Below are positions 47,314 through 58,520 of a stretch of DNA of 64,000 nucleotides, in pieces (within the stretch, counting starts at the first letter, position 1; every line of letters starts with the position of its first letter). Source of the stretch: Sulfuritalea sp. (GTDB lineage Bacteria; Pseudomonadota; Gammaproteobacteria; Burkholderiales; Rhodocyclaceae); the NCBI GenBank assembly GCA_030247575.1, contig JAOTRV010000003.1, positions 62,001 through 126,000 of the forward strand, given 5' to 3'. The notes below the pieces were generated by a model. The model was not told the DNA's origin. It made no database searches and saw only the letters and a list, made by a program, of their open reading frames with translations. Position numbers and translations under genes: made by a program.

Positions 47314-49596
47314 ATGGACGAACGCATTCGCGCTGCGGCACTGGAATATCACCGCAGTCCCAAACCCGGCAAGATCGCCGTTACCCCGACCAAGGCGCTG
47401 ACCAGCCAGGCCGACCTGTCGCTCGCCTATTCGCCGGGCGTCGCCGCGGCCTGCGACGAGATCGAGCGCGATCCCGCGACGGCGGCCTTGTATACCTCGC
47501 GCGCCAATCTCGTGGCGGTCATCACCAACGGCACGGCGGTGCTGGGACTGGGCAATATCGGGCCGCTGGCCGGCAAGCCGGTGATGGAAGGCAAGGGTGT
47601 GTTGTTCAAGAAGTTCGCCGGCGTCGACGTCTTCGACATCGAGGTTGCCGAGAACGATCCCGACAAGCTGGTGGACATCATCGCCTCGCTGGAGCCGACC
47701 TTCGGTGGCATCAATCTGGAAGACATCAAGGCGCCCGAGTGCTTCTATGTCGAGTCCAAGCTGCGCGAGCGGATGAAGATCCCGGTATTTCACGACGATC
47801 AGCACGGCACGGCCATCATTGCCAGTGCCGCCGTGCTGAACGGCATGCGCGTGGTCGGCAAGGACATCGCCAAAGTCAAGCTGGTCTGCTCGGGCGCGGG
47901 CGCGGCGGCGATCGCCTGCCTCGATCTGCTGGTCAGCCTCGGTCTCGATCCAAAGAATGTCTTCGCGGTCGACAGCAAGGGCGTGATCCACGCCGGGCGC
48001 GAGGGACTCGACCCTTCGAAGCAGCGCTATGCGCAGGCAACGGATGCCCGAACGCTCGGCGATGCGATCGTCGGCGCCGACATCTTCCTGGGCCTGTCTG
48101 CGGCCGGCGTGCTGAAACAGGAGATGGTCAAGACCATGGCGCGTGACCCGCTGATTCTGGCGATGGCCAATCCCGATCCCGAAATTCGTCCGGAAGACGC
48201 CAAGGCCGTGCGCCCCGATGCCATCATCGGCACCGGCCGTTCGGATTACCCCAACCAGGTCAACAATGTTCTTTGTTTTCCCTACATGTTCAGGGGCGCG
48301 CTGGACGTGGGCGCGACGACCATCAACGAGGCAATGAAAGTGGCGGCGGTAAGGGCGATTGCCGAACTCGCGCACGCCGAGCAGTCGGAAGTGGTGACCG
48401 CCGCCTATGGCACGGAGGAGCTTTCCTTCGGTCCGGAGTACCTGATTCCGAAACCCTTCGATCCCCGGCTCATCATCAAGGTGGCGCCGGCAGTGGCTCA
48501 GGCGGCGATGGATTCCGGCGTCGCCACGCGGCCGCTGGCCGACATGGATGCCTATGCCCAGCAACTGAACGATTTCGTCTATTCGACCGGGCTCCTGATG
48601 CGCCCGGTGTTTGCCGCCGCCAGGAAGAAGCCGGCGCGTGTGGTGTTCTGCGAAGGCGAGGACGAGCGCGTGCTGCGCGCAGTGCAGACCGTGTGCGACG
48701 AGGGCCTGGCGCTGCCGATACTCATCGGTCGTCCAGATGTGGTGGAAAAGAGCATCACCCGTCATGGCCTGCGGATCCGCGCCGGCGAGCATTTCGAACT
48801 GGTCAACCCGGATTTCGATCTGCGCTACAAGGAGCTATGGCAGGACTATTACAGCCTGATGTCACGCAAGGGCATCAGCGTCGAATACGCCAAGCGCGAG
48901 ATGCGCCGGCGCACCACGCTGATCGGCGCCATGCTGGTACGTCACAACTATGCGGACGCGATGCTGTGCGGCACCTTCGGCAAGCATTCGCTGCATTTGC
49001 GCTATATCGAAACCGCGATCGGCAGGAAGCCGGGGATCGGGAATTTCTACGCCATGAACATGCTGGTGCTGCCGCGCCGCACGCTGTTCATCGGCGATAC
49101 CTATGTCAATTACGATCCGACGGCCGAACAGCTCGCGGAGATGACCCGGTTGGCCGCCGACGAAGTCGCCCGCTTCGGCCTGACGCCCAAGGTGGCGCTG
49201 TTGTCGCATTCGAGTTTCGGCACCGAGGACACGCCGACGGCGATCAAGATGCGCCGTGCGCTGGAAATCCTGCGCAGCACGGCGCCGCAACTCGAAGTGG
49301 ATGGCGAGATGCACGGCGACGCGGCGCTTTCCGAGGACATCCGGCGCCAGGTGTTTCCCGATTCGACGCTGAAAGGCCAGGCCAACCTGCTGATCATGCC
49401 GACGCTGGACGCTGCCAACATCTCCTTCAATCTGATCAAGACGTCCGCGGGTGACGGATTGACGGTGGGTCCGCTGCTGCTCGGCGCCGCGCGTCCGGTG
49501 CACATCCTGACGCCGACCGCGACCGTCAGGCGCATTGTGAATGTCACCGCGCTGCTGTCGGTGGAAGCGCAGCAGCAGGCCAAGGGCACCAGTTGA
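47314..49596 (+). CDS. maeB: NADP-dependent malic enzyme with phosphotransacetylase-like domain
   Basis: 760 residues. The N-terminal malic enzyme (about 1-430) has [37 protein letters not shown], the metal-site HDDQHGTA and the nucleotide site [15 protein letters not shown]. The C-terminal PTA domain (about 430-755) is probably regulatory; in MaeB homologues it binds acetyl-CoA. Product: pyruvate, CO2 and NADPH from malate. AGGAG precedes the ATG at 47314. A 216-nt region separates it from divergent pckG. Confidence 0.96.
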   Translation: MDERIRAAALEYHRSPKPGKIAVTPTKALTSQADLSLAYSPGVAAACDEIERDPATAALYTSRANLVAVITNGTAVLGLGNIGPLAGKPVMEGKGVLFKKFAGVDVFDIEVAENDPDKLVDIIASLEPTFGGINLEDIKAPECFYVESKLRERMKIPVFHDDQHGTAIIASAAVLNGMRVVGKDIAKVKLVCSGAGAAAIACLDLLVSLGLDPKNVFAVDSKGVIHAGREGLDPSKQRYAQATDARTLGDAIVGADIFLGLSAAGVLKQEMVKTMARDPLILAMANPDPEIRPEDAKAVRPDAIIGTGRSDYPNQVNNVLCFPYMFRGALDVGATTINEAMKVAAVRAIAELAHAEQSEVVTAAYGTEELSFGPEYLIPKPFDPRLIIKVAPAVAQAAMDSGVATRPLADMDAYAQQLNDFVYSTGLLMRPVFAAARKKPARVVFCEGEDERVLRAVQTVCDEGLALPILIGRPDVVEKSITRHGLRIRAGEHFELVNPDFDLRYKELWQDYYSLMSRKGISVEYAKREMRRRTTLIGAMLVRHNYADAMLCGTFGKHSLHLRYIETAIGRKPGIGNFYAMNMLVLPRRTLFIGDTYVNYDPTAEQLAEMTRLAADEVARFGLTPKVALLSHSSFGTEDTPTAIKMRRALEILRSTAPQLEVDGEMHGDAALSEDIRRQVFPDSTLKGQANLLIMPTLDAANISFNLIKTSAGDGLTVGPLLLGAARPVHILTPTATVRRIVNVTALLSVEAQQQAKGTS

Positions 49597-49799
49597 GTTC
49601 TTGGCACGGTATCCGGCGCGGTCGTTTCCGGCGGGCGGCGCCGGTGCCGGAAGCAGGTGAGCCGTTTCTTGATCTGAGTTAATGTTGTTGTCGAGAGATG
49701 GCGCTTAACTCGTTTATTCAAATGGAAAACTGTCTATAACGCTTATTTCGGAGGGGATATCCTCTGCTAGAATGCGTCGATCGCAGGAGGGGCATCTCC

Positions 49800-50753
49800 A
49801 TGAAAAAAGCACTACTGATGTTGTTGCTGGCGGCAATAGTCGGCGCTGGCGCGACGCCGGTCCAGGCCGAGGCCGCTGCCAAGAAGAAGAAGGCAACCGC
49901 CGCCAAGTCTCCGCGGGTATCGATGCAGATTACTGCCCGGCACAAGGTTCGCGCCCATACCGCACGGCGCGCTGCCTCGTATGACGATGCCCATCATCTT
50001 GCCTTGCAGTCCTCAGCCGCGCTGGTACTGGATCAGGCCACGGGCGCGGTCCTGTTCGAAAAGAATCCCAACGCCGTATTGCCGATCGCATCGATCACCA
50101 AGCTGATGACGGCGATGGTGGTGCTGGATGCCAAACCCGACCTCACCGAACCCCTGGCCATCGGCGAGGAGGATGTCGATATGGTCAAGGGCACGCGTTC
50201 GCGGCTCAAGGTCGGCACCCATCTGGCGCGCGAGGAAATGCTGCGCCTGGCCCTGATGTCCTCGGAAAACCGTGCGGCTTCCGCCCTGTCGCGCCATTAT
50301 CCCGGCGGTCGGGACGCCTTCATTGTCGCCATGAACCAGAAGGCGCAACTGCTCGGTCTGGTCGATACGCGGTTCCAGGATCCGACGGGTCTGACGGCGG
50401 CCAATGTGTCGAGTCCGCGTGATCTGGCGAAAATGGTCGATGCTGCGCATCAGTACCCGCTGATTCGCGAGTTCTCGACGACGTCCGAAGGCGAGTTCAG
50501 CATCGCCGGCCGGCCGCAGCAGTTCCGCAATACCAACACCCTGGTCAAGAGCCCGACCTGGGAGATCGGCCTGTCCAAGACCGGTTACATCAACGAGGCC
50601 GGAAAATGCCTGGTGATGCAGGCCTGGCTCAACAACAAGCCGACGATCATCGTGCTGCTCGATTCATGGGGCAAGATGACCCGCATCGGCGATGCCAATC
50701 GCATCAAGCGCTGGGTCGAGAGCGCGTCGCTGGCGCGTCCGAGCGCCGGCTGA
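49800..50753 (+). CDS. pbpG: D-alanyl-D-alanine endopeptidase, PBP7 type
   Basis: 317 residues. Signal peptide (about 1-23, ending PVQA), a Lys-rich linker, then a serine peptidase S11 domain. The three penicillin-binding motifs are SITK (active serine), SEN and KTG (SKTGYINEAGKC). PBP7/PbpG cleaves DD-crosslinks in the periplasm. The lack of a C-terminal amphipathic anchor and the length favour PbpG over DacA/DacC. AGGAGG precedes the ATG. A terminator follows. Confidence 0.9.
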   Translation: MKKALLMLLLAAIVGAGATPVQAEAAAKKKKATAAKSPRVSMQITARHKVRAHTARRAASYDDAHHLALQSSAALVLDQATGAVLFEKNPNAVLPIASITKLMTAMVVLDAKPDLTEPLAIGEEDVDMVKGTRSRLKVGTHLAREEMLRLALMSSENRAASALSRHYPGGRDAFIVAMNQKAQLLGLVDTRFQDPTGLTAANVSSPRDLAKMVDAAHQYPLIREFSTTSEGEFSIAGRPQQFRNTNTLVKSPTWEIGLSKTGYINEAGKCLVMQAWLNNKPTIIVLLDSWGKMTRIGDANRIKRWVESASLARPSAG

Positions 50754-50773
50754 TACTTGCGGCCCCGGGACCG

Positions 50774-50797
50774 AAGGCCTCCTGAGGGAGGCCTTTT
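50774..50797 (+). terminator. Rho-independent terminator of pbpG
   Basis: AAGGCCTCC / GGAGGCCTT (50774-50782 and 50787-50795) with a TGAG loop and a TTTT tail. Confidence 0.85.
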
Positions 50798-50932
50798 CGC
50801 TTCCGGCGCGGCGCACCGGGAGTGCCGCAGGCTGCTAGAATTGCGAGCAAAATCATGCTGCTGCAAGACCGCTGAGGCGGCCCGGCGAGCGGCATCCGCC
50901 AGGTAGTTCAATCTCCATCGATCGGTCGTCCA

Positions 50933-51883
50933 GTGAGTTCAGCAACTTCTCCCGCATCTCCTCCCAAACGCATCGTCATCGCCACGCGCGAATCCCGTCT
51001 GGCATTGTGGCAGGCCGAGCACGTGCGCAGCCTGCTGCAGCAACTGTATCCGGCCTGTCAGGTCGAGTTGTCCGGCATGACCACGCGCGGTGACCAGATT
51101 CTCGACCGGCCCCTGTCCAAGGTCGGGGGCAAGGGCCTCTTCGTCAAGGAACTCGAGGCCGCACTGCTCAACGGCGCGGCCGATCTCGCCGTGCACTCCA
51201 TGAAGGACGTGCCGATGCAGATGGAGCCGGAGTTCTCCCTGGTCGCCATCGGTCCGCGCGAAGTACCGCTGGATGCCATGGTGTCGAGCAAGTACGCCAG
51301 CCTGGAAGACATGCCGCCCGGCGCCGTGGTCGGCACCTCCAGCCTGCGCCGCGAAGCGCAACTGCATGCGCGCTACCCCTGGCTTGCCGTGACGCCCCTG
51401 CGCGGCAATCTCGACACCCGCCTGCGCAAGCTCGACGAGGGTCAGTTCGACGCCATCATTCTCGCGGCGGCGGGACTCAGGCGCCTGGGCCTCGGCGATC
51501 GCATCCGCGCCGTGCTGCCCGCCGAAGATTCGCTGCCCGCCGCAGGGCAGGGCGCGCTGGGAATCGAAGCGCTGGCTTCGCGACCGGAAGTTGCCGCCTG
51601 GGTCGCGCCGCTGAACGATGAGGTCACCGCTGCCTGTGTGCGTGCCGAGCGCGCGGTGTCGCGCGCGCTCGCAGGCAGTTGCGAAGTCCCGCTCGGAGCC
51701 TACGCCGAGATGCGTGCCGGCAGCCTCCATCTGCGCGGCTTCGTCGCCTCTCCCGATGGCGTGCGCATGGCGCGGGCCGAACTCGGCGGCAGTGCGACGG
51801 ATCCCGAGGCTCTCGGTCTGCGATTGGCGGAAGAACTGCGCAAGCAGGGCGCCGCCGAAATTCTCGCAACGCTCGGCGGCTAA
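50933..51883 (+). CDS. hemC: hydroxymethylbilane synthase
   Basis: 316 residues, joining four porphobilinogens. [37 protein letters not shown] and [11 protein letters not shown] are substrate/catalytic loops, and the cysteine in [11 protein letters not shown] carries the dipyrromethane cofactor. The start is GTG at 50933. hemD begins 2 nt after the stop; hemC-hemD-hemX-hemY read as one operon. Confidence 0.97.
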   Translation: MSSATSPASPPKRIVIATRESRLALWQAEHVRSLLQQLYPACQVELSGMTTRGDQILDRPLSKVGGKGLFVKELEAALLNGAADLAVHSMKDVPMQMEPEFSLVAIGPREVPLDAMVSSKYASLEDMPPGAVVGTSSLRREAQLHARYPWLAVTPLRGNLDTRLRKLDEGQFDAIILAAAGLRRLGLGDRIRAVLPAEDSLPAAGQGALGIEALASRPEVAAWVAPLNDEVTAACVRAERAVSRALAGSCEVPLGAYAEMRAGSLHLRGFVASPDGVRMARAELGGSATDPEALGLRLAEELRKQGAAEILATLGG

Positions 51884-51885
51884 CT

Positions 51886-52668
51886 ATGCCGCTGGCCGGC
51901 CGCCATGTCGTGGTGACGCGCCCGGCCGGTCAGGCCGCGCATTTCGCCACGGCCTTGACCGGGCAGGGAGCGATCCCGGTACTCTACCCGGTGCTTGAGA
52001 TTCGCGACGTCGAAGACCTTGTACCGCTGCTCGATATCGCAATTCGCCTCGACGGATTCGACCTCGCGGTGTTCGTCAGCCCCAATGCCATCGAGAAGGC
52101 GCTGGACGTCATTCTGCCGCGCCGTTCCTGGCCGGCGACGCTGCGTGTCGCGGCGCTGGGCAAGAGCAGCGAGCGCGAACTGGCGCGTCGCGGCATTCAT
52201 GACGTCATCTCGCCGCCCCTGCGCTTCGACTCCGAGACCTTGCTGGAACTTCCCGAACTGATCGATGTGCGCGGCCGCCGCGTGATCATTTTTCGCGGCG
52301 ACGGCGGCCGCGAGCTGCTGGGCGAGACGCTCAAGGCGCGCGGCGCCACGGTCGAGTACGTGACCTGCTATCGCCGCGCCAGACCGCAACTCGATCCCGC
52401 GCCTCTGCTCAAGCTGTGGGAGCATGGGCAACTCGACGCCGTGACCCTGACCAGCAGCGAAGGCCTGCGCAATTTTTTCGACATGGTCGGTCGCCTCGGT
52501 CAGGCATGGCTGAAGAAGACGCCGGCTTTCGTGCCGCACCTGCGCATTGCCGAACAGGCCGAGGCCCTGGGCCTGGCCAGGGTGATCGCGACGGGTCCCG
52601 GCGATGACGGCTTGATGGCCGGACTCGTGCAATACTTCGACTCTCATGGAAACTCCCGTTCAAACTGA
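51886..52668 (+). CDS. hemD: uroporphyrinogen-III synthase
   Basis: 260 residues with the weakly conserved two-lobed HemD fold: MPLAGRHVVVTRPAGQAAHF at the start, LAVFVSPNAIEKALD, and VIATGPGDDGLMAGL at the end. It cyclises hydroxymethylbilane with inversion of ring D. The position directly between hemC and hemX makes the call firm despite low sequence conservation. The last 23 bp overlap hemX. Confidence 0.93.
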   Translation: MPLAGRHVVVTRPAGQAAHFATALTGQGAIPVLYPVLEIRDVEDLVPLLDIAIRLDGFDLAVFVSPNAIEKALDVILPRRSWPATLRVAALGKSSERELARRGIHDVISPPLRFDSETLLELPELIDVRGRRVIIFRGDGGRELLGETLKARGATVEYVTCYRRARPQLDPAPLLKLWEHGQLDAVTLTSSEGLRNFFDMVGRLGQAWLKKTPAFVPHLRIAEQAEALGLARVIATGPGDDGLMAGLVQYFDSHGNSRSN

Positions 52669-53701
52669 ATCCCCGCCGCCCGCCGGAGGTTGGCGCGATG
52701 CATTGCGCCGGCCGGTGCTGCGCGTTGCGCTGGTTGCCACGGTGATTGTCGTCGCCCAGTGGGTCGACACCCGCATCCAGGTCAGCAGTCTCCAGCAGGA
52801 ACTCGCGCGCCGCCTGGGCGAAGGCGACGCCGTGGCCAAGGAAGGACGCATGCTGGCACGGCAAAGCCAGGAAGCCCTGGCCGCCCTGCAGGCCAAGGTC
52901 GGGGTGCTCGAGGCGAAACTGGCCGAGGCGCAGAGTCAGGCCCTGGCGCTGGAAGCCATGTACCAGGAACTCTCCAGCAGCCGCGACGAGCGTGTCCTGG
53001 CGGAAGTCGAGCAAGCGGTGGTGATCGCCATGCAGCAGCTTCAGTTTGCAGGAAACGTCGAGGCGGCACTGATCGCGCTGCAGGGAGCGGACGCCCGTCT
53101 TGCCCGCTCGGTCCAGCCGCAATTCCTGCCCGTCAGAAAGCTCATCGCGCGCGACATCGAACGTCTCAAGGCGACGCCTGGCGCGAATGTCACCGGCCTG
53201 TCGCTGAAGATCGAAAGCGTGGTGGCAGTGATCGACAGCCTGCCGCTGGCCTACGAACAGCGACCCAAGGCGGATACGGCGAAGCCGGCAACGCCGGCGA
53301 AGCCGGTCAGCGCGGATTACTGGCGCCAGCTCGGCACCGATCTGTGGCGCGAATTCCGGCAGTTGGTGCGCCTCGAGCGCATCGACCAGAACGATCCCGC
53401 GCTGCTCTCGCCCACCCAGAGTTTCTTCCTGCGCGAGAACCTCAAGCTGCGCCTGCTCAACGCCCGCCTCGCGCTGCTGCAGCGCGACGGCAAGACCTTC
53501 CGCGAGGAAATACGCCAGTCGCGCGAGCATCTCGAGCGTTACTTCGACGGTCGCGCCAAGCCGGTGCAGGCAGCGCAGGGAACCTTGAAGACGCTGGCGA
53601 CCACCGATGTCACCTTCGACATGCCGGGGCTCGCGGAGACACTCACGGCGCTGCGCAATCTGAAGTTCGCCCGCGAACGGGGCGCGGGCGCCGCCCGGTA
53701 G
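52646..53701 (+). CDS. hemX: HemX, uroporphyrinogen-III C-methyltransferase-like membrane protein
   Basis: 351 residues. One membrane helix (about 25-40), a periplasmic coiled coil (about 45-115), then the helical HemX domain (VEQAVVIAMQQLQFAGNVEAA, FFLRENLKLRLLNARLALL). Despite the database name it lacks the SAM-binding motifs of CobA-type methyltransferases. It is regarded as an accessory or scaffold protein of heme synthesis. Confidence 0.92.
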   Translation: METPVQTESPPPAGGWRDALRRPVLRVALVATVIVVAQWVDTRIQVSSLQQELARRLGEGDAVAKEGRMLARQSQEALAALQAKVGVLEAKLAEAQSQALALEAMYQELSSSRDERVLAEVEQAVVIAMQQLQFAGNVEAALIALQGADARLARSVQPQFLPVRKLIARDIERLKATPGANVTGLSLKIESVVAVIDSLPLAYEQRPKADTAKPATPAKPVSADYWRQLGTDLWREFRQLVRLERIDQNDPALLSPTQSFFLRENLKLRLLNARLALLQRDGKTFREEIRQSREHLERYFDGRAKPVQAAQGTLKTLATTDVTFDMPGLAETLTALRNLKFARERGAGAAR

Positions 53702-53709
53702 GCATCGCG

Positions 53710-54894
53710 ATGCGCGCCGTGCTCTGGTTACTGATTCTCGCAGCGGCGGCGGTGGGACTTGCGCTCGCCGCGCGCTACAACGACGGCTACGTGCTGCTGG
53801 TGCTGCCGCCGTGGCGCGCCGAAGTTTCGCTCAATCTGTTCCTGCTGGCCTCCATCGTCGGCTTCTTTGTGGTGTATCTGCTGGCGCGCGCCGTCAGCCA
53901 CACGCTCGGACTGCCGCGTGCGGTGGCGGAATTCCGCCGGCGGCGACGGCAGGAGAAGACCGCGCTCGCCTTGCACGATGCCTGGCGCCTGTTGCAGGAG
54001 GGCCGCTACGGTCACGCCATGCGCTGCGCCGAGAAAGCCTGGCCGGCCCAAACGCGTGCCGGCATGCTGGCGCTGGCCGGCTGGCGCGCCGCGCACGCCT
54101 TGCGCGATGCGGAGCGCACGGCGGAATGGGCCAAGCGCATGCGCGCGTATGACAGCAAAGGCTTGCAGGCGGCGCGCCTGATGACCGAAGCCGAATTCGC
54201 CCTGGAAGAGCGCCGCTTCGAGGATGCCCGCGATGCCTTGCACCGGTTCGCGGCGGCTGAAGGGCGGCATATCGCCGCCCTGCGCCTCTCCTTGCGGGCA
54301 GAACAGGGCCTGGGCAACTGGCGCGAGGTGGCGCGCCTGGTGCGCCAGCTCGAAAAGCATCAGGCGTTGACTGCCGAGCAGGCCGCGCCGATTCGCAGCC
54401 GCGCCGTGCGCGAAGCCCTGCGCGGCTTGCGCGAGGATCCTTCCGGCCTGATGCGCTACTGGCACGAGCTGGACGAGAACGACCGCGCCGAGCCTTCGCT
54501 GGCGCTGGAAACGGCGCGCGCGCTGATGGCGGCGGGCGACTGTCGCGAGGCCCAGCGCGTGATCGAGGACGCGCTGGAGGAACAGTGGGACGCCACGCTG
54601 GTCCTGGCCTATGGCGAGTGCGGCCGGCCCGGCGAGCCTGCCGGCGACGTGCTCGGACGCATCGCGCAGGCGGAAAAGTGGTTGCAGCGCATGCCGCGCG
54701 ACGGGACCCTGCTATTCACCCTCGGTCGCCTGTGTCGCCAGCAGCAACTATGGGGCAAGGCGAGGAGCTATCTGGAAGCCGCGCTGGCCATCGCGCCCTC
54801 GCGCCCCGCCCATGTCGAACTCGCGCAACTGCTCGACCAGCTCGACGAGTCGGAGCTGGCGGTACGCCACTACCGGGCCGCAGCGGTACTCTGA
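53710..54894 (+). CDS. hemY: HemY, TPR membrane protein of the heme operon
   Basis: 394 residues: two N-terminal membrane helices (about 3-20 and 40-62) then helical TPR-like repeats in the cytosol (ALHDAWRLLQEGRYGHAMRCA, ALAIAPSRPAHVELAQLLDQL). This is the proteobacterial HemY, unrelated to the protoporphyrinogen oxidase of the same name in Bacillus; in E. coli it is linked to coproporphyrin handling. The ATG at 53710 lies 8 nt after the hemX stop. Confidence 0.92.
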   Translation: MRAVLWLLILAAAAVGLALAARYNDGYVLLVLPPWRAEVSLNLFLLASIVGFFVVYLLARAVSHTLGLPRAVAEFRRRRRQEKTALALHDAWRLLQEGRYGHAMRCAEKAWPAQTRAGMLALAGWRAAHALRDAERTAEWAKRMRAYDSKGLQAARLMTEAEFALEERRFEDARDALHRFAAAEGRHIAALRLSLRAEQGLGNWREVARLVRQLEKHQALTAEQAAPIRSRAVREALRGLREDPSGLMRYWHELDENDRAEPSLALETARALMAAGDCREAQRVIEDALEEQWDATLVLAYGECGRPGEPAGDVLGRIAQAEKWLQRMPRDGTLLFTLGRLCRQQQLWGKARSYLEAALAIAPSRPAHVELAQLLDQLDESELAVRHYRAAAVL

Positions 54895-54906
54895 GCCGAC
54901 GCAGCG

Positions 54907-55467
54907 TCAGCGCCCGGACGCCGGAGCTTCAGGGTTCTGCGGCAGTTCGATCCACTTCGGCGCGATGCCTCGCGCGGTGAGCCAGTCGGCCAGCGCATAG
55001 CCGGTGCCGGCGGGCCAGCACTTGAGGGCTTCGGGACGGAACAACCGGTACTCGGCAAGCTCCGGAGACAGCACGATCTCACCGCTCGCCCGCACGTGAT
55101 AGGCGATGATGATCTGGTTCATGCGCTGGAAGTCATACACGCCGACCAGCGCGGGCGCATCGATGCGCAAACCGGTTTCTTCCAGCACCTCGCGGGCGAT
55201 GCCGTCCTGCGGCGTTTCGCCGGCTTCCATGAACCCGGTGATCAGGGCGAACATCCGGCCTTGCCACGCCGCATTGCGCGCCAGCAGTACCTGGCCGTCG
55301 CGGTCGGCCATCTCGATGATCGCGGCCAGCACCGGCGTCGGGTTGTTCCAGTGAGTCCACTCGCAGGCCGGGCAGCGCAGCCGCACCTTCGGGCCGCTGT
55401 CCTCCATCGCCGAAAGCAGTTGCAGGGGCGTTGCGCAATTGGGGCAGAAGTTGAATTGATGACTCAT
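54907..55467 (-). CDS. NUDIX hydrolase with N-terminal zinc ribbon
   Basis: 186 residues. The zinc ribbon CPNC...CPAC (residues 8-35) and PTPVLAAIIEM resemble NudC-type NADH pyrophosphatases. The Nudix box is complete: GFMEAGETPQDGIAREVLEE plus TGL. It hydrolyses an unknown nucleoside diphosphate derivative; the compact form lacks the N-terminal domain of full NudC. The start at 55467 follows GAGG. It is 98 nt downstream of the hemF stop on the same strand. Confidence 0.88.
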   Translation of the reverse strand: MSHQFNFCPNCATPLQLLSAMEDSGPKVRLRCPACEWTHWNNPTPVLAAIIEMADRDGQVLLARNAAWQGRMFALITGFMEAGETPQDGIAREVLEETGLRIDAPALVGVYDFQRMNQIIIAYHVRASGEIVLSPELAEYRLFRPEALKCWPAGTGYALADWLTARGIAPKWIELPQNPEAPASGR

Positions 55468-55532
55468 GCGAAACCTCGGAGAGAAGGCGCGTGGCGTGCG
55501 GAAAGCTGTCCGGTTCCGGCTGGCCGCATGTC

Positions 55533-55548
55533 GAGAGTCGACGCTGGC
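55533..55548 (-). repeat. dispersed 16-bp motif, copy C (intergenic, hemF 3' side)
   Basis: On the minus strand GCCAGCGTCGACTCTC, exact consensus, 17 bp beyond the hemF stop codon. Confidence 0.65.
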
Positions 55549-55565
55549 GGTACGGCGATCTGGAG

Positions 55566-56480
55566 TCAGAGCCAGTCGCGCGGCGGCAGGAAGTCGCTGT
55601 AGAGGCGGGCTTCCTCGGTGCCGGCTGCCGGCTCCCAGCGATACCGCCACTTGACGACGGGGGGCAGCGACATCAGGATCGACTCGGTGCGTCCGCCCGA
55701 TTGCAGGCCGAACAGCGTGCCGCGATCCCAGACCAGGTTGAATTCGACATAGCGCCCGCGTCGGTAGGCCTGGAAGTCGCGCTCTCGTTCGCCATAGGGT
55801 ATGTTGCGGCGGCGTGCGACGAGCGGCAGGTAGGCGGTGGTGAAGCTGTTGCCGACCGCCTGCGTCAGGTCGAAGCAGCGTTGAAACGGAGTTTCGCCAC
55901 CTTCGCCGCCTTCGTTGAGGTCGTCGAAGAAAATGCCGCCGATGCCGCGCGCTTCGTTGCGGTGCTTGAGGAAGAAATAGTCATCGCACCATTTCTTGTA
56001 GCGCGCATGGACCTCCGGGCCGAAGGACGTCAGCGCGTCGCGGCAGGTCCGGTGGAAATGCCGCGCGTCGTCCTCGAAGCCGTAATAGGGCGTCAGGTCC
56101 ATGCCGCCGCCGAACCACCACACCGGCTCTTCGCCCTCCTTTTCGGCGACGAAGAAGCGTACGTTCATGTGCGAAGTCGGGCAATACGGATTGAGCGGAT
56201 GCAGCACCAGCGAGACGCCCATGGCCTCCCAGCGGCGACCTTCCAGTTCGGGGCGGTGTGCGGTCGCCGAGGCGGGCATCCGATCGCCCTTGACGTGCGA
56301 GAAATTGACGCCGCCGCGTTCGAAAACCTTGCCGTCTTCGATCAGTCGGGAAACCCCGCCACCACCCTGCGGCCGGTCCCAGGCATCGCGCAGGAAAGGC
56401 GCGCCTTCGATGACGTCGAGTTCGCCGACGATGCGGTCCTGCAGGCCGGTGAAATAGGTGCGAACCGCGGCGATGTCCAT
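55566..56480 (-). CDS. hemF: oxygen-dependent coproporphyrinogen III oxidase
   Basis: 304 residues converting coproporphyrinogen III to protoporphyrinogen IX with O2. Family blocks [46 protein letters not shown] and [13 protein letters not shown] are intact, so aerobic heme synthesis is supported. Its start overlaps the purE stop (TGATG at 56478-56482). The folD-purE-hemF run is leftward and separate from hemCDXY. Confidence 0.97.
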   Translation of the reverse strand: MDIAAVRTYFTGLQDRIVGELDVIEGAPFLRDAWDRPQGGGGVSRLIEDGKVFERGGVNFSHVKGDRMPASATAHRPELEGRRWEAMGVSLVLHPLNPYCPTSHMNVRFFVAEKEGEEPVWWFGGGMDLTPYYGFEDDARHFHRTCRDALTSFGPEVHARYKKWCDDYFFLKHRNEARGIGGIFFDDLNEGGEGGETPFQRCFDLTQAVGNSFTTAYLPLVARRRNIPYGERERDFQAYRRGRYVEFNLVWDRGTLFGLQSGGRTESILMSLPPVVKWRYRWEPAAGTEEARLYSDFLPPRDWL

Positions 56481-56976
56481 CAGAGATCGGGCAGTTTCAT
56501 TTCCAACACTTTTTCGCTCTGGCGCGTGCGGAAATCCTCCAGCTTTTGCGCCAGCGCGCGGCCGAAGTCGTCGTTGGCGGTGGCGATGATGGCGATGGCG
56601 GTGAGGGCGGCGTTGGCGGCGCCGGCTTCGCCGATGGCGAAGGTGGCAACCGGAACGCCCTTCGGCATCTGCACGATGGAGAGCAGGGAATCGAGGCCGT
56701 TGAGGTGCTTCGATGGCACCGGCACGCCGAGCACCGGCACGATGGTCTTCGCCGCCAGCATGCCGGGCAGGTGGGCGGCGCCGCCGGCGCCGGCGATGAT
56801 CGCGCGCAGGTCGCGTTCCTGGGCCACGGCGGCGTAGTCGAACAGCAGGTCGGGCGTGCGGTGGGCGGAGACGACGCGCGCCTCGTAAGGCACGCCGAAT
56901 TCCTTCAGCATCTGCGCCGCCGCCTGCATCACGGGCCAGTCCGAATCCGAGCCCATCACGATCCCGACCAGTGGCT

Positions 56977-56980
<4 letters not shown>
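56480..56980 (-). CDS. purE: N5-carboxyaminoimidazole ribonucleotide mutase
   Basis: 166 residues, class I Pur[24 protein letters not shown] with the catalytic histidine, and [15 protein letters not shown]. It rearranges N5-CAIR to CAIR in purine synthesis, so a purK should exist elsewhere. The ATG at 56980 overlaps the folD stop (ATGA), with GAGG at a good distance; a GTG three codons earlier is less likely. Confidence 0.96.
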
Positions 56981-57840
<860 letters not shown>

Positions 57841-57870
57841 GGTCTGTTCCGCGTGATCTTGTTGGATGGG

Positions 57871-58509
57871 TCAGGCGTGGGCCGCCGGATTATTCACGCT
57901 CGCGCCGAGTTGTCTGGCTACGGCTTCGCGGCCAGCGGCGAACGCCTTGCGATTGGCTTCCACCACCTGATCGCCCTTGCGCGCGAAGCGCTTGACGATG
58001 CAGGCCAGCAGCACGTCCGGCGAGAAGGGCAGGTAGTCGGCGATGGCGCCGAGCATGACGGTATTGCCGAGCCGGACCTCGCCCAGATCGCGCGCGATCG
58101 ACATGGCATCGAAGGAGACGACACGGCGGCCTGCGGCGCGCATCTGGCCGGTCGGGTCTTCGGGGTAATCGAAGAGGCCGAGTTCGACCACGGGCGGCAC
58201 CAGCTTGGCGTTGTTCACCAGCGCCAGGCCGTCGGGCCGCAGATAGTGCGACCAGCGCAGCGCCTCGGCGCCCTCGAAGCCGAGCAGCACCTGCACCGTG
58301 CCCGGCTCGATCTGCGGCGAGAGCACCTTGCGGCCGAAGCGCAGGTGCGAGGTCACCACGCCGCCGCGCTGGGCCATGCCGGCCACTTCGGTTTTCTTGA
58401 CGTCGTGCCCTTCGGCGATGGCCGCCTCGGCGAGAATCTCGGTGGCCGTCATGACGCCCTGGCCGCCGATGCCGCAGACGAGAATGTTGGTGATGTCGTT
58501 CTGGCTCAT
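57871..58509 (-). CDS. iorB: indolepyruvate:ferredoxin oxidoreductase beta subunit
   Basis: 212 residues of the gamma-type 2-oxoacid oxidoreductase fold: ILVCGIGGQGVMTATEILAEA, KKTEVAGMAQRGGVVTSHLRFG, and EALRWSHYLRPDGLALVNNA. It pairs with IorA to decarboxylate aryl pyruvates oxidatively to aryl-acetyl-CoA. The ATG at 58509 lies 11 nt after the iorA stop. Confidence 0.94.
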   Translation of the reverse strand: MSQNDITNILVCGIGGQGVMTATEILAEAAIAEGHDVKKTEVAGMAQRGGVVTSHLRFGRKVLSPQIEPGTVQVLLGFEGAEALRWSHYLRPDGLALVNNAKLVPPVVELGLFDYPEDPTGQMRAAGRRVVSFDAMSIARDLGEVRLGNTVMLGAIADYLPFSPDVLLACIVKRFARKGDQVVEANRKAFAAGREAVARQLGASVNNPAAHA

Positions 58510-58520
58510 GGCGGGCGGGA

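Noticed and set aside
47098-48792. Upstream in-frame extension of pckG across maeB
   Set aside because: PEPCK homology starts at 47097 and gives the normal family length; the extension is antisense to maeB.
52646-53701. HemX as a true uroporphyrinogen methyltransferase
   Set aside because: It is a membrane-anchored coiled-coil protein without SAM-binding motifs; the enzyme name is historical.
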